Shown here one piece after another: positions 56,501 to 64,000 of a stretch of 64,000 nt of DNA. The DNA is from Pagrus major. Lineage: Eukaryota; Chordata; Actinopteri; Spariformes; Sparidae. Position numbers and translations under genes: made by a program. Numbering within the stretch: the stretch's first letter is position 1; each line of letters starts with the position of its first letter. The stretch covers positions 27,945,008 through 28,009,007 of the forward strand of contig NC_133221.1 of the NCBI RefSeq assembly GCF_040436345.1. Reading direction: 5' to 3'. Under the pieces are notes generated by a model that saw only the letters and a program-made list of their open reading frames with translations, did not search any database and had not been told where the DNA came from.

Positions 56501-59431
56501 GAAGAAGAGATGAGTAGTATAGGTTAGAGGTGTGCTTTTTTTGTTCTTGCATGTGTGTTTTTCTATTTATACACACTGCTCTCTGGTTCTGGACTGGCAG
56601 GTCTAGCTGACTGCTGTCATCTTGGGAGGCTATCTTGGGACATGGCCCACTTCTGCTGTAATACTGCTACTGCTGCTGCTGCTGCTGCTGCTGTGGCTTC
56701 AGTGTGATGGGCTAAAAGCCAAGAGACCTAAACACTGTGCTACTCAAGACCTCTCAGGAGGATAATATGTTTGCTTTTATTGTCAATATAACTATGGATA
56801 TATATACTTACGCTCAATAGAGACATCATTAGCTATATCATCAGCTATATTTTAGGCTAACATTATGTAAGAAACATTGGAAATATTGCATACAGTGCAG
56901 ACAGTTTTCCTTGACTCTGGTTCTCTGTTATGCAGAATCTTTTTCTTTTCTTCTATGTAATGCCAGACTATCAAGGTTTCTTAAACCTCCCTCTCCCTGG
57001 CCTCCTTTCTTTCATCCTTCAACCACTTATTAAATTAAGCGTTTGCTTTTATCCCAAAGCTCTCCTCTCCCTCCCACATCTAAATCTGCTTTGAAAAGCT
57101 CAGAAAGGTGGATGTTGCACAAGGCTCCTTCTGTTGATTAGAAAACAGCACAGTCAATGGGGAAGCAGGACTGTTCAAACTATGGTGCATACAGCGGCTG
57201 CTTCAATATTTCCATCAATACATTCATACATCCATGTATCCAGTTATCTGTCTGTCTGTAAGGAAACACTGCCTCCAACTTGTCTCCAGCTGCTCAATTA
57301 TTCCAAAATTCTGCCCATGTAATGCAATTTAACAATGAAGTAGAGGGCAACAGATACTCAGTTTTTGAAGCCGATGCCAATACCAGTATTTGGGAGTGAA
57401 AAATTCCGATATCAATATATGGGCTGATACAAACTCACATTTTTTGCAATGATCCCTAAAATGAGGTTATCAAACAGGATATTTTACAGTTTACACTCAA
57501 CTTTTTAAAGTTTAAACCCATTGTTGAAAATGAAATAAGTGCAATGAGCCATTGAACTTCACTGGGTATTTTAAGCTCCTATTTGTATGAATGATTTTTT
57601 GAGTCTCATTCCCAACTGAAAAAGCTTTGGGTTTCCCAACTCGTCAAATTTGGGATTGTAGGTCGGGTCGCTCACCATTCGACGGGTATTTGATGGGTTG
57701 GAAAAGAGACTTAAAAATCAACTTTCTTACAAACAGGAGCTTTAATAATTTTAAGTTAACCCACAGAGTTTTTTCTGCATTATAATCTCTTGAAAAAGGT
57801 TTCATCAGGCAGGCTCTTCTTTCAATCATTTTTTTCTCCAAAGATAAAACATGTTTAAAAGACTCATGCAATGTGGTCAAGAGCCAACTGAGTCATAAAG
57901 AAGGTGAAAGTAACTGACTGAAAAATAATGTTTAATAAAAAGCCAATACTGGTCTAACTCTATTATTATAAGAGCTGAGGCCATTCTTACCCAAGCAGCA
58001 GATAACGTCAATCTCTGCCTCTCACTCTACTGTTTATCTGATCTCCATACATCAATCACCCATTCACATGTTGATGGTGAACTTTCAGCGCCAATACAGA
58101 GATTAGTGTTGGTCAGGGTCATGCTTATGTGGGCAGCAAGTCCGCATTTCAGGAGATTGGAGTGAGGTCTCATTACAGACATGCAATTAGGTGTAATGTT
58201 AAGTAAGTGTTCAATAACACTGATCTTCAAAGCCAATTTAACATATTGGCCGAATCATGTAATTACAATGTCACATGATGCACACTGGCCCATGAAGACT
58301 TTTTCCTATAAGCTTACATGATGAAAGCTGTAGCCATATTTCCCTTATTAGATCCATGGTCAGCCCTCAACCCCATTGCTATCTAGCCTCAGTCTTTCCC
58401 TAGCCTTAATAGAGCCCGACCGATATATCGGCTGGCCGATATTAGGTATTTTCCAAACTATCGGTATCGGCATTTATAATGGCCGATAAATGAATATTTA
58501 AAAAATAAAATAAAAATGGACGAAACCCCCTTCAACCATGTTATGAGTGTTAGCGTTGCATAGTTTGTCCACCAGAGGACACTCTACAACGCCCCTGTTG
58601 GCAACACTCGTGTTTAGAACGCCACAAACCCTACAACCAGCTGATCCAGCCAGAGTCGGGCAGAGCTAACCAGTTATCCACGACTGAGATCATTGGTTAA
58701 GTGTGTTCATGGTAAGTTGGCAACTGTCACGAGAAATACATTGCTTGAATAACAATTAAAAGAACATCCCCATCAGTTCTCTTAACTCAAATAACTACAA
58801 ATAACTAATGTTACGGAAATCTGTTTATGTTTTGTTATGCGTTTAAGGATTTATTTATTTATTTTATATATCGGCCGATATATCGGAATATCAGATTTTT
58901 AAATCACAAATATTTGTATCGGTATCGGCCTTAAAAATCCTTTATCGGTCGGGCTCTAAGCCTTAACATAATGTATTTGCATAAGCAAATCATAATAAAA
59001 AGGTCTAAGACAATTGCCAAACAGCATTTTCTGTTTTGTGGCTTAAGAACTTAAGCTTCTCTTTTAAGGATTTTTTTGTAGAAAACGCATTTGTATTTGT
59101 CAAAGTAAGGTATCAGAAAAGTGTTGTTCTGGTGTCAGGAGCACTGGTATTATAACATTTCAGATGATACCCAACCCTATTCATCTATTTGTCAATCAAT
59201 CTCTCAAAACAAATGTTTTTTCTTAGATTTCCATACTTGTATGAGGTCCATAACAATACCAGCGGAGACCATTCCGAGCCCCGACACCAGGTAGGGGACT
59301 ATGACCTGGGCAGCAATAAGCCAGGAGCTCTCTGGTAGGAACCCATGTTCTGATCGAGTCAACTTCCATGTCACGCCACGTAACTTCTTGCCCTGGTAGC
59401 GTAGCTCCAGCTCCAGACGAGTCACCACCAT
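40045..59431 (-). CDS. slc41a3: slc41a3-like magnesium transporter (whole spliced gene)
   Basis: Ten coding exons on the minus strand (59431-59237, 55019-54912, 52635-52564, 51732-51588, 49697-49551, 48095-47951, 47858-47779, 43466-43332, 42589-42441, 40218-40045) sum to 1350 bases: 449 residues plus TGA. All nine introns are GT-AG, with phases 0,0,0,1,1,2,1,1,0. SLC41 proteins are membrane Mg2+ carriers related to bacterial MgtE; SLC41A3 has been linked to mitochondrial Mg2+ efflux in mammals. Two homologous halves are visible: [10 protein letters not shown] (about 85-94) with [19 protein letters not shown] (about 190-208), and [10 protein letters not shown] (298-307) with [19 protein letters not shown] (about 413-431). 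PLVCL.F.AL.PVWV and ISTYLH.W..PGVLP favour SLC41A3 over A1/A2. The N terminus is shorter than in human (507 aa). Convergent with chst13. Confidence 0.92.
40219..42440 (-). other. slc41a3 intron 9
   Basis: GT-AG intron of 2.2 kb. No complete repeat or exon recognised. The frames at 40967-41188 and 42143-42367 look like chance. Confidence 0.7.
42441..42589 (-). CDS. slc41a3: slc41a3 coding exon 9
   Basis: Acceptor CTCCCAG; the first two bases complete Gly. It encodes [20 protein letters not shown], a membrane helix, then [20 protein letters not shown] and ALLQ. SARVLL.LVVPGH is identical in pattern to SLC41A3. Donor CTACAG|GTAACT, phase 0. Confidence 0.93.
42911..43088. repeat. Intronic repeat unit, copy 1
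   Basis: Lies in intron 8. Shares CATTAACTTTGTCTT, GCTTGGGCAG, AGTGGTTTGTCAAGCTT, GAGAGGGAAAC, and TGTGGGCAGTAAACTCAAAA followed by CAATGAGCTGA with 45791-45950 in the same orientation. Class unknown. Confidence 0.65.
43332..43466 (-). CDS. slc41a3: slc41a3 coding exon 8
   Basis: Acceptor TGTGTAG; starts (G)[18 protein letters not shown], the second-half counterpart of [17 protein letters not shown] in exon 2, then [20 protein letters not shown] and VTFFSA. It ends mid-Gly at GCAG|GTAACA (phase 1). The longer minus frame at 43072-43554 includes intron on both sides. Confidence 0.93.
44496..44534. repeat. (AG)n microsatellite
   Basis: AG run with one AAAG interruption in slc41a3 intron 7. 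The [16 protein letters not shown] translation is a repeat artefact. Confidence 0.9.
45680..46046. repeat. Intronic repeat unit copy 2 with flanking duplication
   Basis: 45791-45950 matches 42911-43088. It is bracketed by two related pieces: 45694-45770 (TTTCATGTATGTG...GTAGCCATAAACTGGTAT...CTGGCTCTGTTGAT) and 45979-46046 (TTTCATATAATAG...GTAGCCTTAAACTGGTAT...CTGGCTCTGTTGAT), in the same orientation. This looks like a composite or tandemly duplicated unit. Class unknown. Confidence 0.6.
47779..47858 (-). CDS. slc41a3: slc41a3 coding exon 7
   Basis: Short 80-base exon. The acceptor GATTTCCAG adds the last base of Ser. It encodes [20 protein letters not shown], then FTPVIN, and ends mid-Gly at AACG|GTAAGC. 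FGGLIL.KTVS and FTPVI are shared by SLC41A1-3. Confidence 0.93.
47951..48095 (-). CDS. slc41a3: slc41a3 coding exon 6
   Basis: Acceptor TCCCACAG. It encodes (D)[40 protein letters not shown] and IVAMSIS. PLVCL.F.AL.PVWV..A.QSP.I is closer to human SLC41A3 than to A1. It ends in phase 2 at AGCAG|GTATGA. Confidence 0.93.
48096..49550 (-). other. slc41a3 intron 5
   Basis: GT-AG intron of 1.46 kb without recognised repeats or exons. Confidence 0.7.
49551..49697 (-). CDS. slc41a3: slc41a3 coding exon 5
   Basis: Acceptor CTCCCACAG. It encodes (G)[16 protein letters not shown], the first-half signature [18 protein letters not shown], and [14 protein letters not shown]. This is the most conserved part of the family; the aspartates of PDN and GDL correspond to membrane acidic residues thought to bind Mg2+ in MgtE. 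Donor ATAG|GTGAGG, phase 1. Confidence 0.95.
50285..50612 (+). repeat. Miniature inverted-repeat family A, copy in intron 4
   Basis: Contains GATGAGAAGATCCATATCACTCTCGTGTCTGTCC, TTAAATATGAAG and TTGCTTAGCTTAA, and ends AAACTATTCCTTTAAT. Diverged from the nested copy at 34729-35272. The left end is unclear. Confidence 0.55.
50803..50961. mobile_element. TTAA-flanked miniature element family B, full copy
   Basis: 159 bases between perfect TTAA flanks (50799-50802 and 50962-50965). The ends AGGTCCAATTTTTGAGAAG and CTTACAAATAGGACCT are inverted. Inside, GAATCTCATTCCCAGCTTGTCAAA pairs with TTTGACAAGTTGAGAACAAGACTC, so nearly the whole element is a hairpin. Confidence 0.75.
51588..51732 (-). CDS. 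slc41a3: slc41a3 coding exon 4
   Basis: Acceptor TATCTGCAG. It encodes [40 protein letters not shown] and [21 protein letters not shown] is shared across SLC41. Two hydrophobic helices. Donor TTAG|GTAAGT, phase 1. Confidence 0.95.
51733..52563 (-). other. slc41a3 intron 3
   Basis: GT-AG intron of 831 bases; nothing recognised inside. Confidence 0.75.
52564..52635 (-). CDS. slc41a3: slc41a3 coding exon 3
   Basis: 72-base exon, phase 0 on both sides. Acceptor GTTTTTAG. It encodes [20 protein letters not shown] and ALIQ. ANTGQ.DD....W...NLAL.Q matches the hydrophilic loop of SLC41 proteins. Donor CAG|GTAACA. It is too short for simple ORF detection. Confidence 0.92.
52636..54911 (-). other. 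slc41a3 intron 2
   Basis: GT-AG intron of 2.3 kb; more than half is the hAT element at 53451-54652. Confidence 0.8.
53451..54652 (-). mobile_element. hAT element with transposase remnant in slc41a3 intron 2
   Basis: The ends TAGGCCTGTCACGATAA and TTATTGTGACAGGCCTA are inverted. A perfect 8-bp duplication, ATTATGCC, flanks it (53443-53450 and 54653-54660), which is diagnostic for hAT. On the minus strand, 53768-53670 encodes [20 protein letters not shown] and [13 protein letters not shown], the conserved core of ZBED-type hAT transposases. No full transposase frame remains, so the copy is defective. The 54100-54560 part is unusually GC- and CpG-rich for this window and holds overlapping chance frames. 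Confidence 0.85.
54912..55019 (-). CDS. slc41a3: slc41a3 coding exon 2
   Basis: 36 codons, phase 0 on both sides. Acceptor TGTTCCAG. It encodes [20 protein letters not shown] and [16 protein letters not shown], nearly invariant in SLC41 and holding the first-half GLKGNLE motif. Donor GCT|GTAAGA. Confidence 0.95.
56670..56693. repeat. (CTG)8 microsatellite
   Basis: CTG triplet run, preceded by an imperfect ACTGCTACTG start, in slc41a3 intron 1. On the transcribed (minus) strand it reads CAG. Confidence 0.85.
57575..57742. repeat. TTAA-targeted miniature element family B, further copy
   Basis: The ends GCTCCTATTTGTA and TTACAAACAGGAGC are inverted, with TTAA at 57571-57574 and TTTAAT on the right. 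Inside, GAGTCTCATTCCCAAC pairs with GTTGGAAAAGAGACTT. GGGATTGTAGGTCGGGTCGC matches the copy at 6848-6963. Confidence 0.6.
58410..58958. mobile_element. hAT MITE with perfect 8-bp target duplication
   Basis: Terminal repeats TAGAGCCCGACCGATA, identical and inverted over 16 bases. A perfect AGCCTTAA duplication flanks it (58402-58409 and 58959-58966). The interior carries repeated TATCGG/CCGATA words on both ends. No coding capacity. Confidence 0.88.
59237..59431 (-). CDS. slc41a3: slc41a3 coding exon 1
   Basis: 65 codons. ATG at 59431-59429 has the context CAACATGG, and an in-frame TGA lies 11 codons upstream (59464-59462) with no other ATG between, so the start is firm unless an alternative upstream exon splices in. 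It encodes a basic N terminus ([20 protein letters not shown]) and then a first helix [36 protein letters not shown]....GLG...AG...D..Q is conserved. It lacks the roughly 40 extra N-terminal residues of human SLC41A3. Donor CAA|GTATGG. Confidence 0.88.
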
Positions 59432-60417
59432 GTTGAATGAGAGGTCACTTAAACACTTTCTTCAACGTTTAGTCATCCCACGGCAAGGACAATCCAACAG
59501 TAAAGGAAAAATCAGATATTTCCAAATAAACTCGGTTTGAGTTTCACCTGTTCTTAGAAGTGAGTAGCGTGAATGCTGAAGAACCAAAACAGTCAATGTT
59601 GTTGTCCTTGGTTTAGAGCAAGGGCAAATGTATTAAGCCTTCACTGAGGCCTTTCTTGGAGAACTGAGAGAAACGATTGGCCTGCTCTCGAAGGATTCCA
59701 AAGAAACGACAGGCTTTTCTTCAATCCTTCTTGACAATGAATTCTTGACAATGAATGCAAGTCAAATAATTAGCTTACAAGTCTCTACCCCTGAAGACAA
59801 TTGAAGAATCAAGTAATTAACTACTGCCATGTCTTCAGATGTTCAGAGATGACAATCAGAGGAAACAATGGCCCGTCACCATTAATTATCTTTTTTCCCC
59901 AGTCAAAATCAAAACTGAAGGCTTTAACTCTAACTCGAGGGCAATGGAGCATGGCATCTTTGGCCCAGTGGTGAGTCAGCAGTGATGAGGTATCCATTTG
60001 TCAGCACAATCATTAACACCATTTCTTACTCATAGGTCACAATCTCCATCTACAAGCACAGATGAGCCATATCAGATGTCAAAATGTGGGTTTGTTTTTA
60101 ACCAACCTGCCTTTTTAAGTCAAGGTAAGATGGCTTTTGACATCCACACAAGAGAATGAACTTGACAATGGAGAGTTCCAATCCATTTGATGTAGTTCAA
60201 AGTCTTTTAAATGGAGTTTAGTGTTAATTGGGTCTAGCGCTCAGTCCATTTGATCCAGTCTGAAATCCACTTGACCTCCAGCGTAAAGGCACAGCTGTAT
60301 CCTACAATTGATAGTAAAGCTGGCCGTGACAACTGAATGATTGACAGCAGCAAGAAGATGAAGAATAGTCCAAAAGGTCTTCAGAGTTAGAAGCAGCAGA
60401 ATTCCTTTGTGTCTTTG

Positions 60418-60790
60418 TCAATCTAGCTCCTCTCTTTTGGCAGGCTCACAATGAGGTCGAAGAGAAAAACAAAAAGAGCTCCGTGATGTCAATAGGTGAT
60501 TTAAAAGGTCCTCCACTGACAAGATGCAGCAGCCGGCTTCTGGCAGGCTGGAGTGCTCCTTTCCTCCTGTCAGCATCAGGGTAGTCCTGCTCCCTCCGCT
60601 CCGCTCTGCTTGTGTGACGTAGCAGAGAAAGAGGAAGGACTGTCTGCACTGCCCGACATGCAAACTCATGAGGGAAACGACCGGCTTACCGACTCGCACT
60701 CCCCCTCCTGCTATTTCTTGCTGCGTGTCTGCCTCTCATCCCACCTCCCTCTTTCCATGTGACATCCCGCTTTCTACGTCGGCCGGTCTC
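60418..60790 (-). promoter_or_regulatory. Possible slc41a3 promoter or 5' UTR exon
   Basis: About 1-1.3 kb upstream of the slc41a3 start, with more CpG dinucleotides than its surroundings: TGTGACGTAG near 60613, CCGCTCCGCTCTG near 60596, and CTACGTCGGCCGG near 60775. The TGACGT half-site recalls the CRE near chst13. The stretch between here and 59432 is probably 5' UTR or an intron. The 93-codon minus frame at 60418-60699 has no recognisable domain. Weak evidence. Confidence 0.3.
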
Positions 60791-60825
60791 GCTGCATTTC
60801 TCCCTCTCACATCCCCCTTTTTCTA

Positions 60826-60853
60826 ATCTCTCTCTCTCTCTCTCTCTCTCTCT
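60826..60853. repeat. (TC)n microsatellite
   Basis: TC run upstream of slc41a3; the serine-leucine open frame across it is an artefact. Confidence 0.85.
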
Positions 60854-60941
60854 ACATCATGACTCATACTTTCTCTCCATCCAGTCCATCCATCTCTACC
60901 TCCGGTCCACCTGCTATATCTGCACTGTGGTCCCGTCATAG

Positions 60942-61927
60942 GCCCTGGCACTGTATCTCCTTGTTGTCTAACACCAAACAGACACGTACTGTACTGTGTG
61001 ACTAAAACATTGCCTGGCTTTTAAGAAGCTTCCCTAACCTAAAAAATTGATTTCAGAGCACTTTTCATGTCACAAGAATCTCAAAATCACTTTTCTCTTC
61101 ACTGTTTTCACACAAACACGCTTAAAATACTTGCTTTTTTGAAGTAAGTTAATAGTTATTATTTTCCTTATTATTTCCAAGTCATTAATTTAATCCCAGC
61201 TTCACTATCAAAGGTCTTCTTGCATCTTAATTGCATGTCCATTATCAACCTCTCAGTGTTTCTTACTAGTTTCAAATATGGATGTATCATACATTTTCTT
61301 TTTCTGAATAACAAATGCTACTTAAAGGGGTAATCCAGCAATTTACTTGTGAACCTTCATAAGATTTGGGACTCACAAAAGACAGATTAAAATCAAAGCA
61401 GCAGAGGACAAAACTAATACTGACCCTAGTGTGGGTGAAAACGTAGGATCTTACATTTCCCATAATGCAACTTAACAGCATCTCTTCTCAAGACGATCCT
61501 GATAACATAACCAGAGCTTCTTTTTAAGACCTGACAGCCCCTCTGCACCCACTCATTGTACAACTTTTTGTACAATTTAACAAGCACCCCTAATATTGAA
61601 TTAACTTAAGTTCAGACAAATTCCGGTAAAGGATAGAAGCAAACAAGTCGCCATTATTGCAGTGGCACCTCACTTTTAAACCTGTGCAATAAAACTGATA
61701 TATGAAAGGAATTACAGTGGTAAAATAATTTATCAAGATATCTTTCTTGAAAATCCTGAAGAACCTGTGCGATCTTGTCAACAATGTGATCATCATGCAA
61801 AAAAGGTTCTAATCTAAAAACACAATTTTCAATGAAATGTATTACAGTGTAATACATTTCTGTTCTGTGCCATTATCAGTATTGTAATTTATTTCACTTT
61901 AATTCAATTAATTTAATTGTTACATGT
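60942..61927. other. Intergenic stretch with a possible TTAA element
   Basis: No gene. 61326-61591 begins AGGGGTAATCCAGC after TTAA and ends AAGCACCCCT, so it may be another aged TTAA-type element, but the right flank (AATA) does not match. Confidence 0.4.
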
Positions 61928-63000
61928 TAGGGATACGCTGATCCGATATTCAGTATCAGTATTGGTCTGATATTGGCCAAAATCACTGGATCGGATATCT
62001 GAGAAGGGAAAGTGTATAATCCAAACCAATTTATTGGCCTAAACACTCTCAGAAATGCTTAAACTATGCGTGACATGCCGTAAAGAGAGCAGCATGTGTC
62101 ACGTGACTAGCAAACGGAATAAAAAAGCAAAACAGCTGGGTGCAATTTATGCGAAGCAAGTGTTTCAACGGGTGGCAGCACCGTTGTAAACTTCAATACC
62201 ACGAACTTGATAAAAGTCTGAGTCGAACTATGTCATGCTGATTTGCTTTTCCATCACCAGTTTTACTGCGCCGAGTTGAGCCAAGCTGTGCCGGCAATGG
62301 ACCTGCTCCAGAGTAGGGCTAAGCCGGGCTGGGCCGCGGTGATGTCTCGTGACTGCAGCCAACCCGTAGCAAACCCCCCTCTCCCCCTCAAATTGATACT
62401 GAACTCACATCTGTGCAGGAAACCTGAGAGAAAGACATTTTTAAAAGTCTGAGTGTTCAGCTTTCAGTACTTTCGTTGCTTCTAACTGAGTCCCTTTAGT
62501 GTCTCTTGTCCTTGTACTTTCAAACATCTGCTGCATTTTACTGTTTCGTCGAGGTTCACTTTCAGCTGTTTCAGGGGTCATATTTAGTTACTGCTGGTGA
62601 AAACAGAACAGTTCCTGTAATGCTGCTTCATAAAAAAAGCTTTTAAATGACTAAATAACAGGGGGCTTTTATTGTGAAGAAGTTATAGTAAATTAAACGT
62701 GTTTGTAACTGAATGAGAGGAGCCACTTTGTTAGCAGTGATTCTTCGATAGAATGGCAGAACTGATTCATGATGTTGTCTATGTATTTCTTCCTTTAGAG
62801 AAGTAGAACATTTGTTCTACAGTTTGAGCATGTTTTTAAATGGCTAGGTTAAGCAACGTGCTTCCATACAGATGTATTATCTATAGCTTTGTTGTTTAAG
62901 AGAGGCAGAAAGGCTGGATCGGATTGATATCGTTATCGGCAGATACTCAATGTTTTCTTATTGGTATCAGACATGAAAAAGTGGTATAGACCCTTCCCTA
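61928..63000. mobile_element. Degraded hAT-like element with CGATA/TATCGG words
   Basis: Starts TAGGGATACGCTGATCCGATATTC, contains CACTGGATCGGATATC and, near the right end, GATCGGATTGATATCG and GTGGTATAGACCC, and ends TTCCCTA. This resembles a common fish hAT family with TAGGGATGCACCGAT-type ends. The flanks TTACATGT and TTTCGCTT do not match. The inner frame at 62243-62452 is unfamiliar. Confidence 0.5.
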
Positions 63001-64000
63001 TTTCGCTTGCATCCCAAACAAAGCCGCTGTCTGCCCTCAGATCTCTTGCTAGTAGGGCTTGGTAAGAAATTCAACTGATTTTCCGGTGTTTCAAAAATGT
63101 TATTAAATTATGTATATATCTGATAACAAGTCAAGAAATCATGTATTACAAATTCATGGCTTTTCTGATTATAAGCCAACAGGTAATACCTGGTTTAAGT
63201 GGTAGATAGAACTTTCACATCCAGCAAACATGTCTGCCTTTATTGTCACGTAATGTGGTATTCCTAAAGAGTGAATAACATTAAGTTGGTGGATTCCTGT
63301 TTGTATGTACAATTTAAATTCTGCTCAATTAAACATTCACAGCATCAAATATCAATATATTGTCATCGTAACCGAAAGTGCAACAACAGACCTTTACTCA
63401 AAGTATATTGATCTCATCATTATTTACAATAACAATAGTTAACTCTTCCCCCACAGTGGGACGACCAAACTTGAGCATGATGCTGCTATGATTTACGACA
63501 ACATAGTAACAATAAGTAGAGGTAACAACCAAGTGTGATAGCCGAGTGACACTTAAGCTAAACTTAAACTGCAGGCAGAGCACCAGTGTTCATTTGAGAC
63601 TGATATTAGCAATTGATATTCATTTGATAACTGTTTATTCTAAACAAGTGACTGTATCTGACTGTACAAGAAGAGCTCTTTGGAATCTTTATGGATGCCC
63701 CATTCGACTGCACAAATGTTTTGGTTTTTTTTGCTCTCTCACCTACACAGCTTGCTCATATATGTAAATAAATATAATGATCTGGCCAACCCACACTCTC
63801 GGTGTGTGTTGTAACAGTTTGGCATTAAATTTGTTTGCCTCAAACATTCACAGCATGTAACGCCTCAGGCTTGTGGGAGGCTGACCAACTATGGACACCT
63901 TGAGGTTTAAATTTACCTCAACAGAACCTCTATTTACAGAAGACACCATGGGTGTATAATTTTGGTGTGATGATGACCACAGTTTAGTTTGAGAACAAGT
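63001..64000. other. Intergenic stretch to the window end
   Basis: AT-rich, no exon recognised. A TAGGGCTTGGTAAGAAATTC start near 63054 suggests another hAT-type fragment. Confidence 0.4.

Larger units (their letters stand above)
55020..59236 (-). other. slc41a3 intron 1
   Basis: GT-AG intron of 4.2 kb. It carries a (CTG)n tract, a family B element and a young hAT element, listed separately. A piece at 57350-57440 (CCGATGCCAATACCAGTATT) looks like another hAT fragment. No additional exon recognised. Confidence 0.7.

Noticed and set aside
60418..60699. 93-codon minus-strand frame upstream of slc41a3
   Set aside because: Lies in a CpG-rich probable promoter/UTR, out of context with slc41a3 and without a known domain.
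1..64000. CRISPR arrays, phage or bacterial defence systems, tRNA or rRNA genes
   Set aside because: None seen; the DNA is vertebrate with spliced genes and eukaryotic transposons.

Overview
This window looks like nuclear DNA of a ray-finned (probably percomorph) fish. Coding sequence is split into short exons with GT-AG introns, the DNA is AT-rich, and it is packed with fish-type DNA transposons, a LINE and simple repeats. There are no operons, tRNA or rRNA genes, or CRISPR arrays.

Two real genes are present and converge. (1) chst13 (+ strand, coding 10716-29170, four coding exons) encodes a Golgi chondroitin 4-O-sulfotransferase of the CHST11/12/13 family, about 338 aa. It has a signal anchor at the N terminus and both PAPS-binding motifs. 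(2) slc41a3 (- strand, coding 59431-40045, ten coding exons) encodes a 449-aa MgtE-like magnesium transporter of the SLC41 family with two homologous halves. I joined all exons by hand with consensus splice sites and a consistent reading frame; both proteins read through to a natural stop. Human SLC41A3 and CHST13 both lie in 3q21, so the pairing looks like conserved synteny. The two products have no obvious biochemical link.

Layout: 1-1759 holds a 5'-truncated non-LTR retrotransposon (- strand) with a 586-codon undamaged reverse transcriptase frame running off the window edge. 1763-10190 is intergenic and repeat-rich. 10190-10720 is the probable chst13 promoter and 5' UTR. 10810-26344 is the very large chst13 intron 1, full of transposons. 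29171-40044 is intergenic, with nested and TTAA-flanked elements. 40045-59431 is slc41a3; its introns carry two hAT elements with perfect 8-bp target duplications. 59432-64000 is a possible slc41a3 promoter followed by repeats.

I found no clear new biological system. The most interesting items are a 21-codon upstream ORF whose stop overlaps the chst13 start codon (ATGA), a NAGNAG tandem acceptor in chst13 exon 3, a 658-bp inverted-repeat element with an AGCGA-rich interior and a nested hairpin, and several unrelated miniature element families that all sit at TTAA targets.
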